Shown piece after piece: positions 49,347 to 62,899 of a DNA stretch of 64,000 nt (position 1 is its first letter; each line of letters opens with the position of its first letter). Where the stretch lies: assembly GCA_021018815.1 (NCBI GenBank), contig JAITYX010000004.1, positions 62,001 through 126,000 of the forward strand, given 5' to 3'. The notes below the pieces were generated by a model. That model did not search any database, had not been told where the DNA came from, and was given only the letters and a program-made list of their open reading frames with translations. A program made the translations under genes and the position numbers. Origin of the DNA: Talinum fruticosum (Eukaryota; Streptophyta; Magnoliopsida; Caryophyllales; Talinaceae).

Positions 49347-52300
49347 ATGGAAGGGTCATTACATCAACAATAGATGTATAAGAGGAGAAATCCTCTTGGT
49401 GGAATAAGTAAAGAGTGGTTGGATGGAATAGATGAATTTGATAATTATGCGAAAAGTTAATAGGATTACATAATAAGCGACTAGTATAGATATACATGCA
49501 AGAAGTGCAGGAATATGGCTTATTAAAGTTCTGATGTTGTGAAACAATATCTATATAAAAAGGGTTTTATGTCAGGCTACTAGGACTGGATAAGTCATGG
49601 GGAAGTAGACGGTCAAAGTACTGCACACATTGTGTACACTAATTATGGTGATGTGAATGATACCTCTCGCAATGACAAACATCATCAAGGGAGCGAGGTG
49701 AGTATTGCAGATGGTTATAGTCAAAATGATCATTATGATGATAATAACAATAATCATGATGACAATCATATACAAAATATGATCAATGATGCAATGAAAG
49801 GGAACCAAGTGAACATAAATGATTCTCCGAAGCCAAATGCTAAAATATTTTACAATATGCTTCAAGCTGCCCAACAACCTTGATTGAGGAAATATATCTG
49901 AACTTGAGGCCCATGTCCGATAATTAAGCCTAAAAGCAACTCACAACATTTCTCATAATTGTATGAATGATATGCTTGGCATATTAACGGATGCATGTCC
50001 TCAAGGTAGTAAGATTCCAAAGAAATACAATTAGACATGTCAATTCGGGGCGGGTTAAATACGGGTTGGGTGTATTCGGCTTCGGGTAAAATACGGGTCG
50101 GGTGTATTTCGGGTTCGGATAAAATATGGGCGGTCGGATGTCGGGTTATACGGGTTTCGGGTCGACCCAACGGGATAAAACCGTCTTTTTTATCAGTTAT
50201 TTTTCTTTTTTAATTATAAAAATTAAGCATAATTTTTGCTTAAAATTACCAATAATTCTACGAAAAAGTATAATATTTGTATTTTCTAAAAAGAATATTC
50301 AAAAATTGCATTACGATATTTGTGTAAGGTCCCATTGAGCTGAGCGGGTTGGCCGCTTGACATGTTTAAATAAGGCCAATGAAAGATTGGGTCAATAATG
50401 GGTTGAATAATAATGATTTGTTCTATAATGATTAGTTTAAGGTTACGATATTTATTTCACCATTTATACTATACTAAGGAGGTTTATATGCGTATTTAAT
50501 GCATTTTAAAATACATTGAGAAAGTTTTGACTTGGGTAGGCTTAACCGATCCATTTTATTCACTAGCAAAAATTTGACTTTGTTTTAGTTCGGCTCATTG
50601 CCTACCTTAGTAGTTATGGTTTAGGTACATGTAAAACAATTTAAAATAAATAAGAATTAGATATTTACAACAAATTAAAATTATTATTTTTAATTATAAC
50701 ATCAAAATTTTACATCATTATAGTAATATTATTTCTGGTAATATCATTGTAGTAACATCATTATAGTAATAATAATGACTTGTTCTGTAATGATTAGTTT
50801 AAGGTTACGATGTTTATTTCACCATTTATATTATACTAAGGAGGTTTATATGCATATTTAATGCATTTTAAAACACATCGAGAAAGTTTTGACTTGGGTA
50901 AGCTTAACCGATCCATTTTATTCACTAGCAAAAATTTGACTTTATTTTAGTTCAGCTCATTGCCCACCTTATGAGTTATGGTTTAGGTATAGGTAAAACA
51001 GTTTAAAATAAATAAGAATTAGAGATTTACAATAAATTAAAATTTTACATTATTATAGTAATATTATTTCTACAAAATAAAAGTATATTATTTAGATATG
51101 AGTAGGTATATTCAGTTCACCAAAAATACAACAGTATAACTTGTACATTTGTAATATTTTAATATATTACACCATTTGAATCCATATATGTTTTAAGTAA
51201 AATTAACTATGCATAATTTATATATATAATGGCTTTTGTTTATGAGGAAGAAGTTGAGAAATGAAACAGTATCAGTCTTCGTTTGTAAATGATTGCAATA
51301 AATATATAACGTCTCTCTAAATAATCTGATATGATAAATAACCAGTATTAAAAGAGTGATAAATTGAAGTAAAAATCATATAACGTGCATGAAACATTCA
51401 ATCAATAATGCACAAAGCTAAAATGGTTGTTTTTATTACCTTGACCCAACGGGTCAAACGGGTTCGAGTCGGGTTTAACCTGCTAATTTGCGGGTTTTTC
51501 GGGTTCATTTTTTCGGGTTCGGGTCGAGAAAATCGTGTCAAAAAACCCAAAACTTTCGGGCGGTTCTGGTCGGGTCAGTTTTTGTCAGGTCTAAATACAA
51601 TCATTTGAAGAGAAAAGTGAAATAATTAAGCTTGGATGTTCATGAAATTGATTGTTGCCTAAAGGGTTGTATGCTTCTAGTACCACTGCAAAGCATACGA
51701 GATGACACAATGAGCATGTTAAAGATCGTAATGTCTTATGTCATCCTTCATACGGTCTTGCGAGAAAGGATTTTGACTCAAAACAAACTGACTTTGCGGC
51801 AGAAGCTTGGAATGTGCGACTAAGGTTGTGTGCTAATGGTTTCACCTCGTTCTCAATGGTAGGGAGATCGTACTCTATGTGGTCGGTTCTTGTTACACCT
51901 TACAACTTGCCACCAGAGATATGCATGACCATTCCGTATATGTTTTTAGCATGTGTCATCCCAGGTCCAACAAATCCAAATAATATGATTGATGTTTACT
52001 TACAACCATTGATTGATGAATAAAAAATGTTATGGGCTAGGGTAAAGACATATGACATATCTGTTCGACAAAATTTTCAAATGCGGGCCACCGTAATGTG
52101 GACCATCAATGACTTTCCAGCATATGGAATGTTATTTGGATGAAGTACACATGGTCTACTGGCATGTCCGGTCTGTATGCATGAACAACATGCCTCACAA
52201 TTATAATATGGGCGAAAACCATCATGGTTTGATTGTCATCGCCGATTCTTACCACGTAACCATTCGTACAGGAGTAACAAGTTGGCGTTTCGAAAATGTG

Positions 52301-54121
52301 TCGTTGTTCGAAGAGCTCCTCCTAAACGGGCCACTAGGGAAGACTTGTACACTTTGTTATCAAATTGTCATAAAGTGACTAACTGTGTTCATTTTCAAAT
52401 TCCAGGATTTCAAGAGAATAAACATAATTGGACAAAACAAAGTATATTTTGGGAATTATCTTACTGGAAAGATCTCTGATTGCGTCACAACCTAGATGTG
52501 ATGCACATTAAGAAGAATGTTTCTGAAAACATTATCAATACAGTGATGGATGTGCCAGGTAAAACAAAAGATGACATCAAAGCGCATATGGACATGGCAA
52601 TACTTTGTAGTAGAGAGGAGTTGAATGTGTTAGGTGGAACGTCCGGAGGTCGAACGCGAAAGCCAAAAGCAAAATTTGCATTGTCCTTAGATCAAAGAAT
52701 AGTCGTTTGTGAATGGCTCAGATAGGTTAAGTTGCCTGATGGTAACAGCTATAATGTGGGAAATTGGATTGACCCATGTAATACTAAGTTGCAGAACATG
52801 AAAAGCCATGCCCATCATGTTTTTTAGAAAACCTTCTTCTTGTGGCATTTGTTGCACTTCCGAAAGATGTGTTAACACTACTTGTTCAGTTAAGTGAGTT
52901 ATTCAAAAACATATGCGCTAGTGAATTCCGAGTTGGCATGCTTGAAGAGATGCACAAGAATATAGCCATTATTCTATGCAAGTTAGAAATGATATTTCCT
53001 CTTAGGTTTGGGAATGTTATGGAGCATTTACCAATTTATTTGGCAGAGGAAGTTTTGTTAAGTGGGTCAGTTCAATATTGATGGATGTACCCATTTGAAA
53101 GGTACTTTGGTTGGATGAAGCAAGTATCCATGAATAAGACCTTCCCTACATCCTCAATGGTAATAGCATACTTGCAATTTGAAATTAAGCAATTCGCATC
53201 ACACTATTTTGAGGCCAACGCACAACCCATGCACACTAGAGTTGGAAGAAATGAGACAGAACAACAAGATCAATTATATAAATCAACTCTATCCATATTT
53301 CGTTATAAAGGAAAACCAATCGGCCAATGTAATGGGAGATACCTTAACGAATAGGAATATAGAGTTGCTCATCTTCACATCTTACTTAATTGTGAAGACG
53401 TTCAACTTTACTTGGAGTAAGTACATTTTCCTTCTCATTAAGTATGACCGGTGCACCCACTAAATAACATTTTTTTATATTTATAATTAACTTCAACATT
53501 ATTTCTTATAATAGATATTTCTAACTTCAATTAAGACAAACTAATCCAAATGCAAGTGATGAGGACATTGACCAAGCCATTGAGAAAAACTTGGCCACTT
53601 GGTTGAAATTTGGGGTAAACATTTATACTCCCAACTAAATGTAAAAAACGTACCCAATTCAATATACTCTCAATAAAATAAGGTATTATTTGGTAGGTTA
53701 CAAGATTCCATATATTCAACAATGAAAGGCAATCTTATTTGATCGACTTGGCTGCTAGACCTTTGAACTACATTGAAATTTTTCGAGATATAAGGTCAAG
53801 GATATTCTCTTTCACACTGAGGCTAGAAATGAAGGTAAGAAAGCGTACAATTATGGTGTTTTGTGTTCAAGGAACTGGGGAAGGCGAACGCGTCAGTGGA
53901 TATTATTACGACACCCTTCAAGAGGTTGTTCGAATTGAATACCCCGGAAAACCGATCAAAAGATGCCTTTTGTTTAATTGTACATGGTTTAACCCAACCA
54001 TTCCTCGGGGTTACGATATCCAAAACTTTCTCATTATCCCGAGGTGAATAATAGTAGACAATACAGAAAGTATGATCCATTTATATTTGCAAATACTGCA
54101 AGTCAAGTTGTGTACCTTACT
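49347..54121 (+). pseudogene. CACTA transposase gene (TNP2-like), degenerate and split
   Basis: Domains appear in order. A transposase-associated N-terminus (49347-49610) has CKKCRN, VVKQYLYKKGF and WISHGE. It is followed by a linker (DACPQGSKIPKKYN) that the hAT insertion cuts at 50031/51594. Then come DVHEIDCCLKGCML and the Transposase_21/TNP2 core (51632-52480) with MWTINDFPAYGMLFG; KDLxLRHNLDVMHIKKNV (52,475-52,530); DUF4218 (52825-53340) with ILCKLEMIFPLRF and WMYPFERYFG; and DUF4216 (53739-54121) with YYYDTLQEVVRIEYPGKPIK and CTWFNPT. Many in-frame stops and at least one frameshift (52,821) make it non-functional. It would have catalysed excision and reinsertion of the element. Confidence 0.88.
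50032..51593. mobile_element. hAT-type non-autonomous element inside the transposase gene
   Basis: The 1,562-bp element begins TAGACATGTCAATTCGGG and ends GTTTTTGTCAGGTCTA; the ends pair at 10 of the first 12 bases. It is flanked by identical AATACAAT (50024-50031 and 51594-51601). The terminal regions are rich in CGGGTT/CGGGTC. It contains an internal direct duplication of about 365 bp period, with copies near 50,403 and 50,768 sharing TGATTAGTTTAAGGTTACGA. No transposase is encoded. Confidence 0.9.
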
Positions 54122-54122
54122 T

Positions 54123-54353
54123 AGTGTAAGCGATCTCGGGTTTTTATTTAGTTAGGCCGAGTGGAAAATTCGGAGGAAGTAATTAGTACGCTTCACTAAT
54201 AATAATTTCGCGAACTAATAATAATTTGCTCAAATAAATTTACGAGTATCTAACCACGTATAAAACTTGGTCATTCGACCTACTTAATCTAATTAAGCCT
54301 AAATAACTAACTTAACTCGTATCAATACCTAACCCAAAATTACGGGTCTTACA
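54123..54353. mobile_element. Short LTR-like or TIR-like remnant
   Basis: It begins TGTAAGCGATCTCGGG and ends ATTACGGGTCTTACA, so the ends are imperfect inverted repeats of the TGTAAGNCCCGT type seen on some gypsy LTRs. The flanks CTTAG and CAGAC do not match, so the assignment is tentative. Confidence 0.35.
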
Positions 54354-55990
54354 CAGACGGTGATACATAAGTTTAAAATATTTTATTATATATACGTATT
54401 ACATTTGAAGACTCAGACTTTACATATACATCCTTCTAAATTCCATCAAAGGATCAGGTATAAGACTTCAGCTCTCATAAGGTTTTGATTTCAAGTCATT
54501 CTATGTGCCTTAGAAACTTTTCTGAGTGATAGAGCATCTTTTCTTAATGTTACAGAAAGCATTGCATATGTTCTCACTTGATTCTGACTGACTCAAAAGC
54601 GTACTTTGTGCACACACTGTTCTGAGTCACTCGGACAACACTCAGATATATCGCATGTTCAAATACTTGTTCTATTTTGCATAAACGCATATTTGACTTC
54701 ATGTTCCAAGAATTACATTGATAATTCATTCTTCTAAGTCAGCATATTTTGTTTGTGCTTAAATCAAGTTTGATATTCTTTAATTTGACTTGATTCTCTT
54801 TTAGACTGACTCAGATAGATTTTGAGTCTCATGAATATTAGACTCAGAATATTCCATTCCTTTTCTGACTCGAGATAATTATGCACTTAATTATCTTAAT
54901 TAATTTATCATCTGTGTCTAATCTTGGACCAAAGTATTTTATACTTTGAGAATCAAATTGATTTACTTTTGTAGGTTATTCAAACAAGGCTATCCTATTT
55001 TTGAATTACAAAAGTAATCAGCTTCAAAACGTCAAATCACCAGCAGACGGGGCTTTTTCCACTTCTAACCGAGGCCCGGACACTCGTGTCGGGGTTGTCT
55101 GTTTCTAAAACCGGAAATCTGCAACGCTAAGATTAACAATGGTTTCCACCTTACTTTTCAAGACACCACCAGTGAATTGGAACTTCCAAAGGAGTCAAGA
55201 GCCGTTGCCCAACGTTCACACTTCAACGGATATTTTCTGAGTGACTCAGAAAATCCATTACAACGGTCACAATGGACTTCTAGTCAGAAGATGGTCACAA
55301 CGGCTAATCTGCTTGGTCATCTATAAAATAGAAGTCAACTCTCAAGATTTGAAGATTACTTAATCAACTGTCAATACACATACTTGAGCAAAAGTCTTTG
55401 TATTCATATTCAATCTTCTACTTACAACTCCAACTCTGTAATTAATATTCTCTGAGTTGTAAGGTCTTGTAATCTATTACAAACACTTATTCTTACTTTC
55501 TGAGGAAGGTCCCTTGACTGAGCTGTAAGGGTTATCTCAGCTCAGTTGTCCCTAACTATAAAGGTTACCTCAGTTAGGAAGTACTAGATCAGATAAGGAA
55601 ATTTTTGAGTCTAGGAAAAACTTGTAAGGAGTTGTCTAAGGGAGCAACTCTGGTTGAGTCATTCTACTGTATTTTGTGGATTCAAAATAGTGGATTTAAC
55701 TTCGTGCTTGGATTAGCACGGTCCGTGGTTTTCTGCCCCAGGAGGGTTTTCACGTAATTTCTGAGTTGATACATTTCTGAGTCCAATCTAGACTCAGACA
55801 AATTTAAAGTTTCTGTTTAATCTGTATCTTTGTCTTCCTCTTAACTCTAAGTCAGTGTTTTTCTGAATTCATTCTTAACTCACACTCTCCTCAAAATCAT
55901 ATCAAGTGTTTAACTCCAGCGAATTTCCTCATCACCCTATTCAACCCCCTCTAGGATGACTAAGCTTCTCCGAGAGCAAACCTTCAACAT
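54354..55990 (+). mobile_element. Copia-type LTR sequence (ends not resolved)
   Basis: It has a TATA-like TCTATAAAATAGAAG at 55,320, a leader-like stretch with TTGTAATCTATTAC, GCACGGTCCGTGG and GGGTTTTCACGTAA (55,715-55,757), and CCTATTCAACCCCCTCTAGG (55,939), a sequence commonly next to Copia LTR ends in plants. GACTCAGA/CTGAGTC words occur throughout. No internal genes follow; at 56,036 CACTA coding sequence resumes. Confidence 0.55.
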
Positions 55991-56035
55991 TAATTCATTA
56001 AATTGAAATAATGTAACATATATTTTTTTCCAGTT

Positions 56036-57240
56036 TTGCTCCTTATGCCTAGAGTATAATAGCCAAAATTTGGGATACCTTCAAAAGTCAGTATCCTCAA
56101 CCATGGCCAACTTGGGGAGCAATCCTAATGTCATAGCGAGATTTATGGTTCAAGGAATTTAAGGTATTTTAATAAATTACTTTTGTAATATATTACATTT
56201 GATTCAATTAACATATATGTAACTACAAATATTTTTGTTCTTTCATGTAGAAATTTTATCGGTGGGATCCTTACAATGAATCAATAATTAGGCGTATCTT
56301 TGAGATTCAAGCTAAAACTCGACTCAAAGATATGCTTAATTATCATAGGAGGATGAACAAAAGACCGGCTTGTCTTCATGCGAACAATTGGGAAGCCTTG
56401 TGTAAGCACTGGGCATAGTCTGCTGAATTCAAGAAGGTCAGTGAGCAAAATAAGAAAAATCGGATGAGCGACCTTGAAGGTCTTGGATTATCCAAACACA
56501 AATGTGAGTCATTACCTATAACTGAAAGGAGAAGACGCTTGGTAAGTATTTAAACTCCTATATATGCACAATTAATATTGCTATATATATGTGTGTATTT
56601 ATATATATATAATTATGTTTTATATATTATAAATTTCTTTTACTTTTTCAGAAGGGCATTTTACCAAGAGAGCCTACTGTAAATGAGGTGTTTATGGATG
56701 GACACTTTGATCCAATAAAACAAGCGTTCATTGATAAAAAAAAATCTCAAAAAGGATGGTACATGACACTTTTGAAATATTAATTGTATAATACATTATC
56801 ATCATAGCAATTTTATTATATATCTAATTTTTAATACCGATTATCGGAGGAGCACGATAAGATGTGGGAGGAGTACCAGAGTTGTCAAGCTTCTGCAGCT
56901 GAGGGCTCCCAGCAACAACCTCTTACTTAAGAGGAGTTGTGGGTCAGACATAATTTCGACAAAAGGGGTCAGGTGTATAATCTTGGGCTCAAAGGGGTGA
57001 AGTTGAAGACGTCTATCCAACTCTCACAACCACCCCGACATTCTTCTGCTGAGCACTATGACTCTCGTGAACAAGCTCAACTCTTCAGTGACAATGTAAA
57101 CTGACAATTGACTGACAAATTTGATGCGTTCACAAAAAAAAAAAAAAAAAGACAGCAAGATGAGCAAAATGTGGACGTACATTAAGGGGAAAAGAGCAAG
57201 TTCATCCAAATAATCTGACCCGACCCCTAAAGATAATGAG
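56036..57240 (+). pseudogene. CACTA second gene, Transposase_24 (Ptta/En/Spm)-like, degenerate
   Basis: Exon-like segments with GT/AG borders are visible: 56036-56164 (IIAKIWDTFKSQYPQPWP), 56250-56540 (KFYRWDPYNESIIRRIFEIQ; NYHRRMNKRPACL; HANNWEALCKHW), 56652-56758 (KGILPREPTVNEVFMDGHFD) and about 56840-57240 (EHDKMWEEYQ). The order and the E-V-F near the third exon match the plant Transposase_24 protein of CACTA elements, which helps bind element ends. In-frame stops (for example after KHWA and in EGSQQQPLT-stop-EELW) show decay. Confidence 0.7.
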
Positions 57241-57814
57241 GACCCGATGATGATGATGGTACCCCATCTGTCCGATCCTGAGTAATGTCCTATTACTACT
57301 TTCTTTCACCATGTTTTGTTATTTCCTTATTTATATTCATGAACTTTATTTAAATATTGCAATTGTAAACTTTTAACAAACATTTGTGTGAAACTATTTA
57401 ATTAGTATTAATTATATTATTTAGAACTCTTAGCTAGCGGTGCACTTGGCCTTGTTATTAGCTAGTGGCGTTATTGTTGTCACCTTGCAAGTAGTACCGA
57501 TACTCCATTTTACGATACCGACTCCCCATTTTTTAATAGTTTCGTACTTTTTCATATTTCATTCCGCTCTTAATCTTAATAGTACCCTGTCAAATCATTA
57601 CATTAAATTCTTCCTTTAAAATTCGTCTTTCAAATTTGCTTCTTATTTGAGCCTTATCTTTAGGAGTTTCTGTACAAATTAGACATAGAGAACATGTGTG
57701 ATACTTAGTTTTCATGAGATATATATATTAAATAAAATTTATTTTTTAAAAAAACAATGTATGATGGGTATCCATCGGGTTACCTGTCCAAAAATCATCT
57801 TCACATATGCTAAC

Positions 57815-58095
57815 CGGGAAACAACCAGCTCGTCGGACAGACCGTCGGACATATCCGACGGGTGTGTCGGACCGTCTGATATCCCGTCACGAGTTAGTCA
57901 GACCGTCCGCAAACACGTCGAATACGTTCGACGAGTTCAATATGGTCTCATTTCATGTCGGATATGTCCAACGGGACCGTCGTAAGCCCACTTAGCGACG
58001 AAGGTTTTCCAGACGAGCATAGCCGTCGGAACTCTACTGAAGCCAGTCGGAATTCTGTTGGGAATCCCGTCGGTATGCAACTGCTTTTTGTAGTG
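57815..58095. repeat. CACTA 3' subterminal repeats and terminus
   Basis: CGTCGGAC, CCGACGGG, CCGTCGGAA and CCCGTCGGTA words are crowded here, ending at GCTTTTTGTAGTG. Confidence 0.75.
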
Positions 58096-61000
58096 TTTCT
58101 TAAATTTTATATCGGATGGTTCTTTATCCATCTATAAAAATATTTAGAAGAAAAAGGTCATGGAGTCTTATTATAATAAGACCAAAAAAAAAAAAGAAAA
58201 AGAAATTCTATAGATGGCACTATATTGTATTATAATTAATATATATTTCTTTGGCTCACCTTATTTGTCATCTGATAGAAACTCTCAATCTCAATTGTAA
58301 GTATTTCACTAGTTAATCCGAATTTTGGATCCTATAAAAATTTTCCTATTAGTTATCTCATTAAATAATTTTTTTTATTTTCTAAAAGTTTTATTATTTC
58401 TTTTTTAAAGGGCTCATACCGTGTTCTTTTCAACTTAAATTCGTTGAATTTGTCTTAATTAAATTAAATTGAAATGCATTTATTTATGCTGAATTGAATA
58501 CAACTTAACTTATTTTTACTAAATAAAATCTATTTTTTTAACTAAAATAAACTGAACTTATTTTGAATAAAATATATTAAAGAGAACAGGTCTTATTTTA
58601 GTCCCCAAAATGCACCACTTGAGTATTATAAAAAGAGTTGTGGGGAACCATGGATTTGCCTTCGCTAATGCTTTTGCTATGTAGTGTTGAGTTGTTTTTG
58701 AATGGTAAATAATCGTGTTACGATATATTCCCACAAGCTTGGTCCAAGCCCAAAACCCTAACACTGACGGCTTTGGTCTTCAACTGTTGGGCCGATGCAT
58801 TTTTGGCAAGCCCAAATCCTCTTCAAAAATTGGTGGCTACAGACAAATTAGATTTCATTTTGATATTCTCGAGTCTTGAGCGTTAAATACTCTCACGAGC
58901 TACATTACATATTTTTATCCACGTATTTTTGTCACATAGACAAGTTCCAATATGACTATATGAGTATGCTTATATAGCTGATAGGAGTATATATCCCTAA
59001 GAGTATAATATAGAAATTCACCATTGAAGTTGGTAGTTTAAATTTTAAATAACTATTAGAGCACATAATTAGTAAAATTTTTATTGTTAAAAGTACTTGT
59101 TCGAATCTGTCAACATTAGTCTTTGTGCCTCCTCATACATAAACACACGTACACACGCAAGCATACAATTGGTATTATGAAAATTTAAAAAATAGTATTA
59201 CAACAATAATTCGTGATAAGAATTGTGTTGAGAAATTAATTGTAAACTAAATAGAGAAAATAAATATTATAAATAAATTGAGTTTATAACGATTATGCAT
59301 TCAACAGTTACCCTCAACCTACCAACTAACTGAGGCTAGTCCCTCCCCGGTGGGGAGAAAGGTAAAGCTTTTTATATCTTTTTTTTTTTTTTGGTGCATA
59401 TCCACTCTTAGGTCAATTTGAATAAAGGTGCCATTTATCAAAGGAGAAGGACACAAACTGAACTCCCTTCAGAGCATTGAAACAAACATTTTTTGATTTT
59501 GGGGATATATGTGCAAATTATACCTATAAAAAGTGGGAAAAAAACTATTTCTGCTTATAACAAAGTAGCTTGAGTAAATACGAGATAACATTGTATCAGT
59601 CCGTAAATTTCTAACTTGATCTGTAGTAAATTTTGTGTGAGACCGTCTCACTTAAAAAGTTATTAGGAGACGTAAACCTTTTTAATTACTTTAAATATAT
59701 ATAGAGGCTGACTAATAATTCATTTAGGAGTAACTCTAATAAAAGTCACATCTTAATGAATTATTAGTCCCTCCCGAATTAAAAAGTCACCATGGTACAA
59801 GTTATTAGTTATATTAAAACGTCCAAAAATTGTTTTGTCTCACAATAACTCTTATGTGAAACGGTCTTATATAAAAAATTGTGATATATATGTCTGGAAA
59901 CAAAACTCCCCCAAAAGTTCCATGTATACTTAAATTTTATGCATATTGATTGAATATGATTATTTGTAAGAATGATGAGGCTCCCACATTTAATTGAAAA
60001 GATGTTGGGAGGTATGCATGTGGAGGGGAAAAGGGAGACCCATGAACTCCGGCAAGGAGGCCGTGATAATGGGGGAAGAAAGTGTCTCCTTCTCCTCAAT
60101 TCTCACTCCTCCATCCACTCCACTCCACATTCCCAAGTCAAAAGAAACCTACGAAAAAAAAAAAAAAAAAAGAAGGAAAGGAAGAAAGTGAGGGCCCAAA
60201 AATGAATCTGGGTTTTCTTTCTCACATTACATTTGGGTTCCAACAAGGATTTTTAAATAGTAATTGTGACAAGTTACAACGGACTCTGACAAAAAAAAAA
60301 AAAAAAAGGCATGTAAAAGAAAGAAACTGGCAAAAACTGGTTTTGTGGAGAGACAATGGTTGTATGGGATCATGGCAATGGCACAGTCACTCTGTCTGCT
60401 TCCCCACATGACTGACACCCTGCTTTGCCTTTGGCCCATTCTCCTATGATTCGAAACTCTGACTCGATATCATAATATGATTCAATCCTGACCTTGAATT
60501 ATACAGAGAAATATAAATCCAATAGTATTGAACTTATTTTGATTCAGGAAATTCGATTCAACTTCATCATGTTTAAGTGTAAAAATATGTTATTTTTTAT
60601 TTAAAGAAAATTTAAGCTATTTTGGATATTGGCACGAAACTAAACAAATCATTAAATTGGTCATAGTCATAGATATAACTCTTAAGTCATATATACATGA
60701 TTTTATAAAACAAATTGAGTTAAGTCACGTGTGTCGCCTAGGGCATAAGGGGCATGATGACTTGATGTCATCCTCACCTTTCTAGGCTCCATGAGGGGAG
60801 ATGTAAGAAAAATTACTAACGTCACCCTTAACCCAAATATTAGCCCAAATATTATATTTGGTTATTTACTAAAATTACCTTTTGGCGGAGAAAATTGAGT
60901 TCGAGTCAAGCTTGAATCTACTTGTTAGCCATACTTGAACAATGCCCAAGTCTAGTGTAGCTCAAATTATCATCTGACTAGAGTAGTTTTAATCGCCTTT

Positions 61001-62899
61001 CTAAAAGTATTTTTCTAAAAACATTACAATTTTATATTGTTTAGTAAACTATTTTTTTGTTTTTTCGAATATCAAAATTGAAGTTTGACAAATTTACTAG
61101 TACAGTAGACATTTGACTTTGCGTAAACATAAAACATGTGAGTTACATATAGATTCGAGTGTATATCCAAATTGCAAATATATATGGGAACCCAAATCTT
61201 AATTAGTCTAAAACTATTTTTTTAATGAAAATTAGTTTAAAACTATTCACAAATTTATTTTCAGTTCTGAGGACAATCCAGGACTCACGTGATGCTACAA
61301 ATACAATTGACAAACGTATAATAATACTTGCCTTAGCCCCAACTTGCCTCTCAATTTCATAGTTTAGGGGTTTTTACTTGCCATTGAGATGTCACTTTCA
61401 ATTTTCACACTTTGGTTTAATATATTATTCCCACTATTTTATAATATTTATCGTTTTTAAATTATGAAGAAGAAAATATAAAATTTATGATAAATTTATA
61501 TTAAGAGATCAAATTTTTAAAGATTTCAGTCATGTTTGGTAATGAGTTGTTAACTGTTAGTTATTGACTAATTGAGTTATAATTGTTAGTTATTGGCTGA
61601 TTGAATTAACTGTTTATATTAGTTGTTTACATTTAATTGTTTTCAGAAAAAATATTTGGTAAAATTAGCTATTTCTCAAAAAGATGTGAGACAAAAAGTT
61701 AATTTACAAAAAGTCAATTATCAAAAGCTATTGAAATTAGCTTTTCAAAAATATTTTTTTAGGGTAAAAATTTATTATAAAAATCCAACTTGCCAAATAA
61801 CTTAAATAACTTTTTGATCAAGTTAGAAGACTAAAACTCCCTAAAAAGTCCTTTTTTTTTGGTAAAAAGCCATTAAAAAGGTTATTAGTCCAATATGGCC
61901 TTTATTTGAAATGAAGAAATACAATGAAAAAAAGAGAGAAAAAATAATTAATGAAGACAAAGTTGGTAAACTAGTTATTAATATGTCACTTGGTATTGTA
62001 AAGTGACATATATTATGAAATGAAAAGAATTGGTTAAAGTGACATGTATTGTGAAAACTGAAATAAATTAAGTAATATAGATTAGGTCAAAATAGTTTAT
62101 ATTTATTTTTCTTAAACAAAATTTAGTGTTTGAATTTTATGATTAGGGGCAAAAAAACCTAGTGATGGGAAGTAGCTCGACTCCAGTAAAATTGAAGATC
62201 AAAGATTAAAAAAATTCGAATGTAATTTACATTTAGAAGTTTTATTATTAATGTAAAATTTTATCTGAGTTAGTTCCATGCTTGATATTGACTTCTATAC
62301 TTTAGTGCATTATTTTGTGGAATTAAAGAGAAATCTCATCTTATTCAACCGATAATAAATGAAACCACCAATAATACATAAACTTCAAGCATCAAATTCA
62401 CTTATGAAAAAGAATTAAAAAGTATTAAAAAAAGGCTCTAATTTTTAGTATGAAATTGACCACCATCAATAATTTTAGATAACAATCTGCATATTTAGTT
62501 CTTTAAGAATGTCACGATGATAATTCCCTACTATAAAGTTAACATTGTAAGTTGAAACCCTTTCCAATGTTATAAAATCTAGTACAAAAAACATTAATAT
62601 TAATATTAAAACTCTAAATATAATATTTTAATATTCTTTTTTTCGATTTTATTGTATAATATTAATTATATTTTTTAGATTAAAAAATAATTCATTTTAT
62701 TGAAAAAAATTATGCAATTTGGGATCACGACTAGAATAAGAAGAAATATAATAGACAACATTACAATAAAATTTTACCAACAATATTCTCTGTGATTATG
62801 CCCTAAATAAAACTCAAACATGTTAATAAGAATACGGAGATTCGTTGATTTTTTAGGGTAAGGTAGTTTATTAGAAGGGCTAGCACTAATGTTTATAAT
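58096..62899. other. Gene-poor intergenic DNA
   Basis: No gene is supported. GTGTGAGACCGTCTCAC at 59,633 with GTGAAACGGTCTTA at 59,855 on the other side looks like a decayed MITE of about 240 bp. A moderate-GC patch at 60,030-60,440 carries long A runs and short frames but no recognisable product. Confidence 0.5.

Noticed and set aside
60030..60440. Moderate-GC patch considered as a microRNA precursor or gene start
   Set aside because: I could not find a known plant microRNA sequence or a convincing foldback, and the frames there are short and run into A tracts.
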